A DNA stretch of 64,000 nucleotides from Adiantum capillus-veneris (GCA_014529385.2 CM043950.1:68504935-68568934); one strand, 5' to 3'; positions 10,980-24,667 are shown, counted from the stretch's first letter. The notes: a model not told the origin generated them from the letters alone. Program-made: numbers and translations.

Positions 10980-11960
10980 ACATTGACACCTAGGTCACCC
11001 TATGGTCCTAGGGCCACAGGTTACCCTCTACTCTAATGAGAGATCCTATGGACTTAGGGCCATAGGGTGCCATTGTAGAATCTCAAGGGCCATAGGGTGC
11101 CAATATAGAATCTCAAGGGCCATGGGTTGTCCTCTATTCCAAATAGAGATACTATGGTCCTAGGGCCATATGTTTCCCTCTATTCTAATGAGATATCATA
11201 TTGCCCTAAGGCCATCGGCGATTGCCCTCTATTGTAATGAAATTAGTTGGCCCTTGGGCCGTGGGTTGCCACTGTACAAGCTCAAGGGACATATATTGGC
11301 TTATATTGTATGAGCTTCTATGGCCCTAGGTCCATAGGGTTCCAATTTACAAGCTCAAGGGCCATAGATTTTCCTCTATTATAATGAGATTCTATGTCCC
11401 TAGGCTGCCAATGTACAAGCTCAAAGTCCATGGGATTTTCCTCTATTATAATGAGATTCTATGTCCCTAGGCTGCCAATGTACAAGCTCAAGGTCCATGG
11501 GATTTCCTCTATTGTAATGAGATCCTATGGCCCTATGGCCATATTAAAGTTCCCTCTATTGTAATGAAATATCCTTTGGCCCTTGGGCCATAGGGTGCCA
11601 ATGTACAAGCTCAAGGACCAAAGGTTCCCTTCTATAATGAGACTCTATGCCCCAGGGAAATAGGGTGCCAATGTACAAGTTCAAGTGCCATAGTATTCCC
11701 TCTATTGTAATGAAAGCTCCTTTGGCCCTCGGGCCATAGGGTGCCAATGTACAAGCTCAAGGACCATAGATTGTCTTATGTTGTAATGAGATCCTTGGCT
11801 CAAGAGCCATAGGACTACCATGGTGCCTTTTTCATTGGCGCTCTATGGCCATGCTACCTATACATTCTCCCTTTAGTGCCCTTATGGACCTTTTCTTAAG
11901 GAACCTTGCTAGAGTCTCTTACTTGATACCCTATGGCCTAAGGGTCATAGGATGTGTTCA
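10980..11960. repeat. Degenerate minisatellite with CCATAGGGTGCCAATGTACA units
   Basis: Strings such as GGGCCATAGGGTGCCAATGT, ACAAGCTCAAGG, and CCTCTATTGTAATGAGATCC recur ten or more times with uneven spacing of about 55-120 bp. Many contain the near-palindrome CTATGGCCCTAGGGCCATAG. The array shares the CCCTATGG...CCATAGG core with the 13.66-kb repeat, so the two probably have a common origin. Confidence 0.75.
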
Positions 11961-13640
11961 TGATAGCTATGAAATTAAAAAATATATATATTATATATAT
12001 ATATATTAAGTAAGGTATTACTTCTCCCCCTTTCCCACTCTTTTATTCTCCTTTCAACACTCTATCATCTCACCACGAACTTGTCCTCCCTTTCCCACAC
12101 TATTATCTCACCCCATACTCATCCTCTTACAACATCTCCCTCTACCCAACATCCTACAACATCATCCTCTAGTCGTACTCCTATGTCATCGCCCTCTATC
12201 CATTACAGGTATTCCATAAACACAAACCTTTTTTTTATCTCTTTTTTGTTTTTGTTTTAGAGTTTTTGTTTTTTTGTTTTGAGGTTTAGAGAGAACTGGA
12301 ATTGATTATGACCTAATTAGAACATGATTAGAGTTGTTTGTTTTTTTGTTGTGAGCTTTAGAGAGAGGTTATAATGTTTAGAATGAATTAGAGCATAATT
12401 AGGGTTTTCTTTTTTGGGCTTTAGAGAGATGTTAAACTACTTAGAATGTAAGTAGAGCATAATTAGAAAGTAAGTACAACATAATAAGAGAGTAATTAGA
12501 GAAAAACAGGCTACAAATGTTACCTGTGAGCAACCCTAAATTGGGTTCCTGAATGCCCGAGCTCGGTGAAGCTCGGTGAACCACAAAAAATTAGGGGAAA
12601 ATCTAGGGTAGTTGAGAGATTTCTGCAGCAAACGATGTACACAAGGATGGCGATCGTGTGCAGCCGATGAAGGGGTGCAAGGGCGGCTGATTGCTGTAGC
12701 AAAAGGTGAGTAAGAAGAAGAAGGGGAGGTTGCGGCGATGATGGAGATGTGTGTTGGAGGTGTTGGCATTGTGAGGACACAATTTTGAAAATCTGTGCAA
12801 AGTTTGCATTGGCGGCTCTGTGTGTGCGAGAAGAGGGAGAAGAAGGTGATGGCGGTTCTGTGTGTCAAAATGCACGTTTCAGAGAGTGAGAGAAAGAGAG
12901 AGAGAAAAGTTTAGGTTAAGATTCAAAATTTGAATTCTCAATGTAAGGGTTGTTCACACACTTTAGGTTCCCCTAAATACAAGTATTTTCTCAGGACAGG
13001 AGGCGACAAGGGGCTACTGCCCCCTGACCCGGTAGCAAAATTTGAGAGAAAACGTGCATCACAAACTGCTTCCTTTTTGTGTGCCATTGTGTTTAGGGGG
13101 TTCTAGAATGCATCTAGAATTTTTTTTGAAGGTATTTATTTTTTAACACTATGAATTAAATGATACCCACAGTTTATTTTTGTATCTTGGGACCAAAACT
13201 CACATACTAAAAGAAAAAGTCCATATCTTGACAACGCCCAAATCTCAACAACAACCATATCTTGACACTGCAAATGGATCCCCACTCATGAAGCAGATTT
13301 CGACCCCGGATCCAAAATTTGCATAATACAAAAAGCACTAAAATAGCCAAAATTGACAAATTTTACCTCGAAAAATGTGTGCTTCTTTTTGTCTAATACT
13401 GATCATGGGGCTTGAAATCCATTATAGCAAAGTTTTGGGGAGACCTGAAATTTTCTTTAAAAATAAATCTTTTGGGTTTTGCTTCAAATTTGAATGTGTA
13501 GAGTGAGGATGACTTGAATCTAATTAGAGCTTAATTAGAAGTAAATCGAGATGCAATCAAAATGTAATTAGAGTGAGGATGACTTGAATCTAATTAGAGA
13601 TTAATTAGAAGTGAATTAAGATGTGATCAAAATATAATTA
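11961..13640. repeat. AT-rich spacer with short tandem duplications
   Basis: About 12240-12500 contains three related units (TTTGTTTTTTTG, CTTTAGAGAGA, TTAGAATGAATTAGAGCATAATTAG) spaced near 80-100 bp. At 13501-13570 and 13571-13640 a 70-bp unit (GAGTGAGGATGACTTGAATC, TAATTAGAG, TTAATTAGAAGT) is duplicated in tandem. No coding signal is convincing; open minus-strand frames around 12530-12870 lack any recognisable motif. Confidence 0.6.
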
Positions 13641-13657
13641 GACAGTAATAACACCTA

Positions 13658-14016
13658 TTGCTATCACCCTATGGTCCCAAGGCCATAGGATGTGCATATA
13701 TCCACCACAAATTACCTCTAGCTAGCACCATATGGCCCCATGTATATATACCCACCACACAATACCTATTGCTAGCACCCTATGGTCCCAAGGCCATAGA
13801 ATGTGCATATACCCTCCACAAAACACCTGTAGCTAGCACCCTATGGCCCAATGTACATATACCCGCCACACAACAGCTATTGCTAGCACCCTATGGTCCC
13901 AAGGCCATAGGATGTGCATATACCCGCCACAAAACACCTGTAGCTAGCACCCTATGGCCCCATGTAGATATACCCGCCACACAACACCTATTGCTAGAAC
14001 CCTATGGTCCCAAGGG
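13658..14016. repeat. 111-bp higher-order minisatellite made of 61-bp and 50-bp units
   Basis: Units beginning CTAGCACCCTATGG alternate between a 61-bp form containing TCCCAAGGCCATAGGATGTG and a 50-bp form lacking that part. About three such pairs are present. As 111 is a multiple of three, the plus strand stays open for 120 codons with a 37-residue repeat (APYGPKAIGCAY then ASTLWPHV). That openness is a consequence of the period and not evidence for a protein. The array stops exactly where the transposase-like gene begins. Confidence 0.85.
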
Positions 14017-15820
14017 ATAAGCTCATTGCACGTTTGAAGGATGAATGTAGAATTCACATGATGCAGCAACAAAGTTGTAGGAATGTGTACTACACATGGC
14101 ATAAGTTCTCGCAATTGCAAAAGGATAAGTAATTATGCATTATACATGATAAAATGTACCAAAAAAAGACAACAATACCTAGATTGCATGTGAACTCAAA
14201 AGACTATGTGAATGCATATCAACTACATGTATCATTAACAGGTATAATAACACATGCACATGGTCATGGGGTGTATGGTCATTTCTCGCTTAATGGTCTA
14301 TGGCCTTCAGATCCCAATGCTACAATTGGTTCCTTTGCATTATGCTTACAGAGTTTGGAAAGAACATATAATTATGGACTAGGAGATTTATGCCATGACG
14401 GTATGCCACATAGCAATGTAACATTATTCAATGCATTAAACTCAAGGACGGATCTAGACCACGAAAACAGGATGAGGCAAGAGCGTGAGAGGGGTGCGTC
14501 AACAATAACACCACCGTTGGCCATTGAAGTATGTAATGAAGAGATTGCTAACTTGCAATCATCCTCCTCTCAATGTGTTGTGGATAGCATGTCCACTCCC
14601 ATGTTTCAAAAATTGCATGAGAATATTTTGCTACAGTTAGCTAATTGTGCAGGAGAGAATAAGAATCGATATTTATTTGCATACTTATCCTTGCTAGTAG
14701 CAAAAGGTGTTTTCAAAACCATGCATTTGGGATTATGAATGGTGGGTCATACACATGAGACATAGATGCAATGTTTAGCATATTCTTAGAGAGATTGAGA
14801 ACAGGAATGAAATTCACTTTTCCACATTTGATGGAACATTTTAAAAAATGTGAAAGCTCAACTCCAACACCATTTCTGATGATGCAAGTTCCTAACTTCA
14901 AATCCTTTGTTAAAGGGTACATGTGTGATGGACAAGATGCTCTTGTTGGAAACTCTAAGCCACTTCAATTTTGTTTCTTTACGCAAGGTAAAATCCCATC
15001 AATGCAGTACAAAATTCACCCTAAATCACTTGATTGGATGCCGAGGGAGTCAGGAGTTGAGTTGTGGAAAAAATATGATCAAGGGAAACCAAAATTTCCA
15101 GTAGGCTATCTAGATGTGGTTCCTATGGCGGACTATGTGAGGGATAGTCTGCTTGTTATTCAAGGGATTAAGACATATCTTAAATTTTGGAAAAGATGGA
15201 GTCTACTAAAGGGAAAGGACCACGATTCTACAAAATACATGGAGCCAGTTATTATTTATTGGCAAAACATAATTAGTGAGCTTGGACAACCAACCAATAA
15301 ACAAAATGGAGAATATACATCATTTTGGCCAAAAACTACAGGAAGTCATCGAATGCAACAGATAGAGGAAGACATAGATGAGTTTCAAGGATATGAAGAA
15401 TTGAATGATCACTATGTTGGTCCTCAAAGTGCAAGGACACATGAAGCTTTTAGGCCTCAAATTGATGTAAGGAGAGGGGATTTTGTTCTTGTGAGATCCG
15501 CAGATCCTGCATATCTGATATGGCTAGGAGTTGCAGAGTCAGATGTTGATGTAGACAGCTCATTTCCTAACTACAAGAAAGTTTTTATTCAATATTGGGC
15601 ACCAAAACATCCAAAAAAAATTCCCACAATCCAAGAATAATATGAGGATTGTTGAAAAAAGAAATGGTGCTGCAATCTTGCTGACCCAAAGCGTTGGGAG
15701 TGTGTTGATGCAGCTGTGTGGTCATAGACTCCAAGGGGTGGAAAACTTGCAGAAGCAATTAAAATCCCATTCAATGTTGTGGAGAAATCACAAGCTAGCT
15801 TAATAGGAGAAACTGAATAG
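14017..15820 (+). pseudogene. DDE transposase-like gene (D-N/ENKNR/GHTH motif family) with C-terminal BAH-like segment
   Basis: From 14017 one frame reads DKLIARLKDECRIHM, then IIHDKMYQKKTTIPR, then VSLTGIITHAHGHGVYGHF, then LWPSDPNATIGSFALCLQSLE. Near 14630 it gives LQLANCAGENKNRYLFAYLSL, and just past a stop at 14736 it gives MVGHTHE. A following frame (14771-15640) continues MFSIFLERLRTGMKFTFPHLM and reaches RGDFVLVRSADPAYLIWLGV and KVFIQYWAP, a BAH-like fold. These blocks match a transposase-like family I know from animal, fungal and some plant genomes by the motif set D-N-x-x-ENK and GHTHxDID; I am not certain of its formal name. The usual Asp of LQLDN is Ala here. Stops and at least one frameshift make it a pseudogene. 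Its N-terminus is lost where the minisatellite begins. Confidence 0.6.
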
Positions 15821-16599
15821 CATTTCATTTTCATATATTGTTTTTTTGTTATCCGTGTCTATGTATGATTTTATAAAGTATTAATTAGCATCAACACAAA
15901 AAATTTATTTTGGATGGGACAAAAAAGGTGTTTCTCAACACCACCATTTTGTTGAGAATCTATCTCTTTGTCCAACGTAACACAAGTCCTCAACAAAAAA
16001 ATTATCTTTAGTATTCCCAAAATAATTGAAAATTTTCCAAATCAAATGGAAAATAGGAATCCATAGGCATTGAAATTAGTCCCAAAGTTGTGGGATTTTT
16101 TCATCTAAAAGAGTATTGCTGGGCTATCTGAAGACATGATTGAATATATTAATTCTCAAAGGCCTATGACCATCTCTACGGTCATACATCATACTATGGC
16201 CTCTTCACAAATTAATTTCCAACAAGGGCTAAGAGAAATTCTAAGCCCACATAAACTAAATGAGCCTAAAAACAAGAAATTTGTTCTTTATATAAGTACT
16301 CCAAACTCATTGCAAGGGGATGATTTGCGGTAACTTTCTCTTTCCTACATCATTGTGTATCACATGGCATCTGATAGACCATAAACACTTTTTTTATAGA
16401 TCAAGCAAGGTGCTCCCAACTACTCTCCAAACCATCTTCTTGGTGATGTCAGCGAGGATTAGTGCAGGCAAGAATCAAGATTGGGTGATGATGATGGGCT
16501 AGTAGATATGCATGATTATAACGCATTAAAAGTATATGTTGTTGGAGATAGGGACCAAGAAGGATTGGGAAAGTAGGTAGGCACTGGTATTGATTGAGC
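15821..16599. other. No gene seen
   Basis: AT-rich. A small inverted repeat TTCTCAACA/TGTTGAGAA lies at 15932-15958. Short frames at 16136-16333 have no recognisable motif. Confidence 0.5.
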
Positions 16600-18425
16600 C
16601 GCCATCAAATGCTCAAAGTTTGCCTTCATTGTACATACTTTGAAGTATTTATCACGATTTTTATGGATGTTGTCATAGTATGTGTATCGTCTCCAAAAGA
16701 GAGCCCAAACAAGTGCGCGGATTTGAGTGTGGTGGAGAAGCACATGACGCTTTTGACAGGGTGAAAGAAATCTTGTGTCAGCTGTAGACGATGTGTCCTC
16801 CAAACCAAGAGGATGTTTTCTATGTTGCTATGATAGTGGGTATTCTGGTTGTTGGTACAATACTATTGCAAAAGGTGGGAAGGGGCTATAAGCCTATCTA
16901 CTTGGAAAGTAGGGTAATAAGTCATGGGGAGATGGCTTATACCAAGGCAAAGCAGTGGGTCATGGTACTGGTCTTTGCTTGTAGGAAGTTCAAGGTGCAT
17001 TTGATTGTGTGGAACTTTTGTGTTGACTTCTAACAAGTTTCTGCCAGAAGTGATGCTACATTTGAGGCGAGGAAAATGCATCATGAAGTGGGTGTTGAGG
17101 CTTCAAGAATTTGAGTTTGAATTTAAAATTGACCATACTAGCCAGTCCCATTTGGCAGATATCTTGGACAGTATGTGGGTTGATCTACCAGTCTATTCAA
17201 GAGTGGTTTGAGATGAAACTAAGGAGGCAACAGATCTAGAAAATGCCTTTACTATGTGGTTTGATGGGGCATATCAAAGAGTGGTACAAAAGGTGGGAGG
17301 CAGTGTAGTGATAAGGGATCCATAAGGTTGGGTCATCTTTTTAAAAAGCTTATGATCTTGAGGATGTCCATACCAATAATGAATCTAAGTACCTTACTCA
17401 GATTCACTTGGGTCTAAAGCAGTGTATGGAGTTTGGTATATCCATGATGATACTCAAAGGTGATGCATTGCTGGTTGTCAAACAACTTTTAGACCAGTGG
17501 CAGGTAAAACGAGATTCTTTGAAGCATTAGTTTTCTTCCATTAAGAAGCTGTTGAGATTCTTTGAAGGGATCTAGTTTAAACACGTCAAGAGATAACAAA
17601 GTCAAGAAGCAGACCACTTGGCTAGTGGCAGGGTGCAAGTACACATTGCAGGTTTGTATGTGACACCAACCGCTTATGCAAGGAGAGAAACTCTAAAGGA
17701 GGTGGATGATTTTTTAAATACAGGGCAATGTCTAGAAGGCCTCTCTAGGCTACATAAGAGAAGGGTCATGCAAAAGGCTCACACATTTACTTTAGTGTGT
17801 CAAGACTTGATGACCGGTGGCAGAGATGGAGTTCTACGGAAAGTGCTTTATAAGGAAGAGATAGGCATGGTGCTCGATCAGTGCCACGCAGAAAGTGGAC
17901 ATCAAGGTAAGGATCAAGTGTTGTTTAGGGCATTAAGAGCAAGATTTTGGTGGCCTTCAATTGTATGTGATGTACACTATTGGTGCAAAACCTACCATGA
18001 ATGTCAAACCATAGGGAGAAGAGGCTAATACCAGAGTCACAAGGAGCTATTATAGCCCAGATTGCTTTTGAAAAATGGGGAATAGATGCCACTAGTCCCC
18101 TCCCTAAGTCGACAAGTGGGAAGAAGTATATTGTGGTAGCCATCAACTACCTAACCTGGTGGGTTGAAGACAAAGTTTTTAGGGAGGTAAATTCCAGAGT
18201 TGTGGCCAAGTTTGTCTTTGATCATATTTGTTGTCGTTTTGGGGTACCATGGGTGCTTGTTTCTAATAGGGGCCAGGGTTCAAAAGCAAGCAAATGTGTG
18301 CATTGGTAGAAAAGCTTGGCATCCAACATCAATTTTGTTCGCCCTATCATCCCCAATGCAATGGTTTGGTAGAAAGTGCCAATGGGCAGATCATCAAGAT
18401 GTTAACTGGGTACGTATATAAATAG
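16600..18425 (+). pseudogene. Decayed Gypsy pol with dual RNase H and integrase
   Basis: In several frames broken by stops one can follow: an RT tail near 16650 (FMDVVIVCVSS at the YxDD position); DAFDRVKEILCQL and the first RNase H (KPIYLESRVISHGEMAYTKA, FVLTSNKF); a second, archaeal-type RNase H from about 17265 (FDGAYQR, NNESKY, LKGDALLVVKQ, QEADHLAS); the integrase zinc finger (DQCHAESGHQG to YHECQ, about 17870-18005); and the integrase core (KWGIDATSPLP, CCRFGVPWVLVSNRG, CNGLVESANG). The order and the second RNase H place it near the Tat lineage, like the element at 52666. No LTRs could be assigned. Confidence 0.85.
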
Positions 18426-18469
18426 TTGGAGAGGGGAGATTAAAAAAAATTCCTCTTTGTTAGTGTAAC

Positions 18470-19620
18470 TTTTGTACATGAAGCCTCAATTTCCAATCAA
18501 GGGAGTAACGGTGGTGTATTGTCCCTTTAAAAGCCCCATTGCACAATTGTCTCCCAAGTCAATTGCATCTAGACTTCATGCTTCCGAAGTGGTTGGTTTT
18601 TTACTATACAAAATAGCATGCAAGTCCTTGTTTATTAATCCCTCTAAAAATAGTGAGACAAGCCTCTCCTCGATTGGGATTTCCAACTCCAGACATTTGT
18701 CGATATATTTCCTCATTTGAGTCACACAATATCTTACTGTTTCTCATGTTTCAGTTTAAAGCTGTAGATTTTTAATACAGTACTATGCTTGATTCCCATT
18801 TTTGAGCAAGTGGCAACAAATCTCATTTGCCAAAGTGAGTATATCAGTTATTGATCTAGGTATGGTCTAGAACCAAGTCAAAGCTTTTTCCTCTAATGTC
18901 ATCCCAAACCCCTCAAATTGTGTGTGAAAGTCTGTTATGCATTCATCTCTCAGAACTTGTTTGAAGCTTGCTAAGTGGTCATATGAATCCCCTGACCCGC
19001 TATATTTTTTGACCAACTTTTGAAAAGCTGTTGGGACCATGCTATCATAGGCTCCTTCATTTGGCCCATGTTCTATTCAATTTCAGGTATTGTTTCCATA
19101 ATAGTTTTTCGGATTGAATGTCCCTAGTATCTGGTCTGTTCAATCTCCTTTGGAGTCATCATAACAAAATTGTTATTATAACAATTCCTAAAGATGTGAG
19201 TTGAAAGTTTTGCTAGATCCTTCTCTTTTATCTTGAAAATATACATGCTTTTCAAGGGTGTCAATTGCCCTACTTTGGCATGAGCAGTCCCGATCAACTG
19301 CGTGACATCGTTGGCTTCCCAACAATAGACTCCAAGCCTAGGGTTGTCAGTGGGTATGTGCTTTAGAGGTTTAGTGTCTATCAAATCATATCCCTCTAAC
19401 TCTAGCATAGGCGATCCGTTCTTTGCAGCCTTGTTTGGAATTAGAGTGTCAACTTCCAATCCCCATCTGTCTACCAAATTAGGATCTTGTATCTTGAGGT
19501 ATTGCACCCTATTTTGGTTCATGTAGAAGGTGTCTTGTTTATTCACCCTAACCTCCTCTTCAAAATTGACAGTATGGTCATCTACCTTCACGACAAATTC
19601 CTCATTAGAATCCAAATAAA
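18470..19620 (-). pseudogene. Decayed Gypsy gag, minus strand, related to the 18.65-kb element
   Basis: From 19615 leftwards the frame reads EFVVKVDDHTVNFEEEV, then IQDPNLVDRWGLEVD, then LKSMYIFKIKEKDL: a domain I do not recognise by name. It continues, with stops, to GAYDSMVPTAFQKLVKKYSG, DHLASFKQVLRDE and DFHTQFEGFGMTLEEKALTWF near 18860-19070, a standard retrotransposon gag core. The element at 22301 has the same two parts in the same order (LNPNIVDKWGL; GGSGDPYAHVSLFKQVLRAE; FHTQYEGFGLTLE). The transcription direction fits the primer site and LTR immediately to its right. Confidence 0.8.
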
Positions 19621-19991
19621 TTAGGGCATCATACTTGTTAGTCTTAAAGAAGGTCAGAATATGCTTGAACTTGAGTTAGGTCCCAGTTCCTGATTGAGTA
19701 AAAAAAGAAGACATCTCGGAGCTTGAGTCAGAGTAAGTGTCTAGAACCTCTTCTGCTATAGTCTCTATAGGTCTCCCTTGGTTTATGTTCTCTTTTGTGG
19801 AAGTCCTACTTCTACCTTCTTCCATTTTCTCCCATATTTCCTAGCAATCTACCGAATCTTAAGTTCATATATGAACTCAAACAACTTAATTGAATAGATT
19901 CTTCAAACCTAGCAAAATGCCTTTCATTTTGTATCTAGTCCTTTTTTTTGCCAAGACACAATTTCCTACACATCACCACTTCAAACCGTAT

Positions 19992-20162
19992 GTGATTCCA
20001 CAATTGTTAATCTGAAATCGTAAATCATCTAGCACTTACTGCAACCAATCACTTGTTACACTCAATGTGCCTCAATGTGATTCCACAATTGTTAATATGA
20101 AATCATAAATTATATAGCAATTCCTGCAACCAATCACTTGTTACACTCAATGTGCCCCAAAC
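19992..20162. repeat. 85-bp tandem duplication in the leader of the minus-strand element
   Basis: The unit GTGATTCCACAATTGTTAAT, then TGAAATC, then CTGCAACCAATCACTTGTTA, CACTCAATGTGCC occurs twice with a period of 85 bp and about 10% divergence. It lies between the gag remnant and the primer-binding site. Confidence 0.85.
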
Positions 20163-20756
20163 TTTGTAATTCTATGCAGGCTATCTTTGGCACACCAAAG
20201 ATGGCTACAACTTCATGTGAGAGAGAATCTTACTTTGATAACTTGGATGGGGTCCTCATAGCCTTGCAAAGACAACCTTGGTGTCAAACCAACAAAATTA
20301 CCGTTCTGGTGAAAGGCATGTCGAAGATAAATTTTTTATATTTCAAGATATTTTGACCAATGACACTCACTCTTTTTTATTCTGTTGTAAAGGTTTTCAA
20401 CTTTTTTTCATGTTTCTTGCCCTTGCACAACTACAGACTTGTTCAAACTTGCTCAAGAGTTGTATAATGTTCCAATAATGCATTTTTAATTGATAATTTT
20501 ACCAAAATCTATCTTTCGTGTGCTAAAGATAAATTTCTACCAGAAATTGACCTTTTGTAATTTTTGCTTCACAGATTGATTTTCTCACAAGTTTTAAGGC
20601 TTATCCATGCCCTGGTTTTAATGTTTAGCCATAATTGACTTTACTTTTCTTAATTTATTCACACTTCACCTAATCTGTCCTACTAAAGTAATGCTCCCGA
20701 GGTCCTTACAAAGTATCTTTACTCTCAAGTGCTTTGGGTTTTTCTTTGTCTAGGTT

Positions 20757-20781
20757 GCCTCGTCCCTAGCAATGACGCCAA
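20757..20781 (-). promoter_or_regulatory. Primer-binding-site-like sequence of the minus-strand Gypsy element
   Basis: Read leftwards from about 20781: TGGCGTCATTGCTAGGGAC. It resembles the primer site of the neighbouring element at 23243 with four or five changes, and follows directly on the LTR end at 20784. It would pair with a tRNA-Asp-type 3' end. Confidence 0.6.
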
Positions 20782-20783
20782 AA

Positions 20784-21798
<1,015 letters not shown>

Positions 21799-22300
21799 TG
21801 CTATATTTGGGGCTTGATGAAGCTGGAGTGCCGCTTTGTACTAGGTGGAAATGGTAGATATTCATTAAACCTCTTCTGCCGTGAGCTGTCTTTCCAGATA
21901 TAGGCTCTACAGCCAGCTATGAGCATGATAAGTGGAGGTGGAAATGCTTTATAAGGTGAGCTGTATGCTCACTTGGTTTTCATTCTGCAAGGTTGTGTGT
22001 CTTTTCTCATTTGGTGCATACTCTACATTGTTATTCTTCGTGTACAAAGCACCACTTGATTGTCTTCAAAGTATGGCCCCTAGCAAGAAAAACGTTGTGG
22101 ATACTACTGAGGTAAGTTTGAATATGTTACTTCAAAACATTGTAAAATTTAGTCTTTCTCTGTTATAAGGCATGGTATGGTTTGGTTCTCCCAATGGGAG
22201 ATATTTTGGAAATATTAGGACAATAAGAGCTGTTGGTATTGGTAAAGAATTGCATGAACACATAAGGTTGGGGCTTGAGGCCGATTAATCTCTTACTGAT

Positions 22301-23240
22301 TGTTGAGCCAGCAGAGGATCACACCCACATTTTTGCTCACACCCATCATTTTGTAACCATTGATTGTAATAAATGTCTTTCCGACATTAATTTTGATTTG
22401 AGCCATTCATTAAGTAACGGGACTCAATTGAGTTTCCAGCTTGTAATCCCGACGTAATTTCACCTGCTGATGTAAATAATTAGAGATGTTCTCACCTCCA
22501 AGGCTGAGGTATATAAGCCAAAGTTTTGTAACCTAAAGAAAGATTCAAATTAATCAAAGTGAGTTTTGAGCGCCGTGACTGTGTCTGAGAGAGAGAGAGA
22601 GAGAGAGAGAGTCTTATCTCCTTGCTACGCGAGCTACGGGGCCGCCATTGGAGAAGCGACACCACCATTGTGTTAGCAACGGTGAGAGCTACGCACAGAT
22701 ACCAAGAGTGCGCGCTATCGGCTTCTATGTGTGGTAAGTTCCTACAAGCTTCGGTGTGAATTTTCTTCCAACTCGTGTGTCGGAATAGAGTGTGTAGCAT
22801 ATCTATAGAACCACAACGAGTAGAGCTACACATTCGTACCATCGGGGTCAAGTTTCGGTCACCTGTATTTTCGGCTGGCCTGTCTTCATACGCGTTTACC
22901 GCACGGAGTGGTTATAGGTTGATTTTGCAGTTCAAGTCTTTAGGGTGTTGTTCTTACCTAGTGCATAGACTTCCCCTTGAGTTTGAGATCGATTCAATGA
23001 TTCTAGATCCTGTTTCGTATAGCATTCGTTCGTAGTACGGATTTCAGTCACTTGCATATTTTAGAACTTAGATTTGATTTCCTTAGTAGTGATTGTCATT
23101 AGAAGGTCGAGTAGGTGATTTGACACACACCTAGTTGTTTCCATGCGCCTGCGGGTCAAGCTTCGTCCTCGTCTGACAAATTCTGTTGTTGGTTGAGTTC
23201 TCGCTATTTAGCTTCCGCTAGCGGCGTAACCGCCTTAACA
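22301..23240 (+). repeat. 5' LTR of the 18.65-kb element
   Basis: Begins TGTTGAGCC and ends CCTTAACA. A TATA box (TATATAAG) is at 22510-22517. A GA microsatellite at about 22589-22611 lies just downstream, in the transcribed part. Length 940 bp. It promotes transcription of the whole element. Confidence 0.95.
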
Positions 23241-23242
23241 TT

Positions 23243-23260
23243 TGGCGCCGCTGCCGGGGA
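23243..23260 (+). promoter_or_regulatory. Primer-binding site (tRNA-Asp type)
   Basis: TGGCGCCGCTGCCGGGGA starts two bases after the LTR. From memory, plant tRNA-Asp (GTC) would pair with all but one base. It primes minus-strand cDNA synthesis. Confidence 0.8.
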
Positions 23261-23776
23261 CGAGAGCCCTAAGTAGGTGACCTTAGACTAATCCTACGAA
23301 GTGAGTCGTATAAACTACTTTGTATACTTTAGTTAGAAAAGATCTAGGAGTGGTGGACTCCGAAGATCTCGAGAGATACTAGGAAGTGGGGTATTCCTGG
23401 GTCTTCCGTGTTGACAGTATTTTTAGTTTAGCTTAGATTTGTTTGTTGTTTGTTGGTGTTGAGTAGTTGTTGATAGAAGAAGATTTGCTAGTCCGTGAGT
23501 GGCAGTGAATCTCTTTAAAATCACAATTACCAAACCCATTTTATGATTAGGAATAGTTTAGGTAGGACTTCATTTGATCCTGATCTAGAGCTAATAATCA
23601 TTGGAGTATTTGCTTGATATGGTTGATTGCATGTTAGATCACTAAACCGTCGAGTTAGTAGTGAAACTTGCAATAAACAAAAGTCGGAGAAATTTTCTGT
23701 GTATCTGATTGTTGCTGAGCACTTAAAAGAGCTATTGGAAGAGTTCTGTGCTGAAAAACTGGAAATCTGCAACTTT

Positions 23777-24499
23777 AGACATCATACGCGTATGATGTCT
23801 TAGGACCTAAACAGAGACTAAAATTGAAAATTTGACATTGCCAGAGTGTTTAGAAGGGGGGTTTTACCCTAAGATCAACTTTAAACAAGAGCATTTACAC
23901 TCAAAGAAACCCAAAAAGACAAGTCGGAGTCCAAGAAACGCAAAGAATAGGAAATTTTGGATTCAGATCTTGTTTTTACATTCAAACCTGACAAAAACAC
24001 TTGAAACTCAATTATAAACATTGGAGAAGGCTTAAAACCAAAAATAGTCAAAATCTGGGACAAAAGACATCATACGCGTATAATGTCTTTTGGCACTTCC
24101 ACTGCTTATTTTTGAAATCTGACCTGACAAGATTGTTACAAACACTGTAGAAAGCATAAATATCAAGTTTGGACCCAAATTGATGAAAAAGACATCATAC
24201 GCGTATGATGTCTTTGACCTAATTTTGGACATATTTTGATACTTTGCTAACACAGATCCATTGTAATAGCTGTCTAGAGGTTATATTTCAAGTTTCATCC
24301 CATTTGGATCACAATTGACCCAAAAAACAAGTCAAAAGCGGAAAATTGCCAAGAAAAGCCTAAATTAGCCATAACTTGCTCAAACAGAGTTCAAACTGAA
24401 TTTTGTGAGTGAACAGAGCATAAAGGGGCCACTGACTGAGTGAGCATAACCAAAATAGTCAAAATCTGTGAAAAAAGACATCATACGCGTATAATGTCT
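23777..24499. repeat. Four copies of a 24-bp palindrome in the leader
   Basis: The half-site AGACATCATACG followed by its exact reverse complement occurs at 23777, 24065, 24190 and 24476. Copies 2 and 4 have one change (TATAATG for TATGATG) and also share the preceding CAAAATAGTCAAAATCTG. Start-to-start spacings are 288, 125 and 286 bp. The intervening DNA is non-coding and only loosely similar, so these look like landmarks of an old 285/130-bp repeat whose palindromes have been preserved. Confidence 0.95.
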
Positions 24500-24667
24500 T
24501 TTTCAGCATAACAGTAACAAAATTCTCACTTGATGAAACAGAAGTTGTCCAACTGACAAGATTAAACAATTGACCAAGTATCAATCAGTTTGGATCAATT
24601 CTGACCACAAAAACTTGGGGAAAACAAATTGCCGAGACGGAAAAGTTACAGTCCTTTAGGGGAATTG

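Noticed and set aside
12520-12875. Three overlapping minus-strand frames of 86-110 codons
   Set aside because: Ser/Pro/His-rich without conserved motif; three frames open at once indicates composition, not coding.
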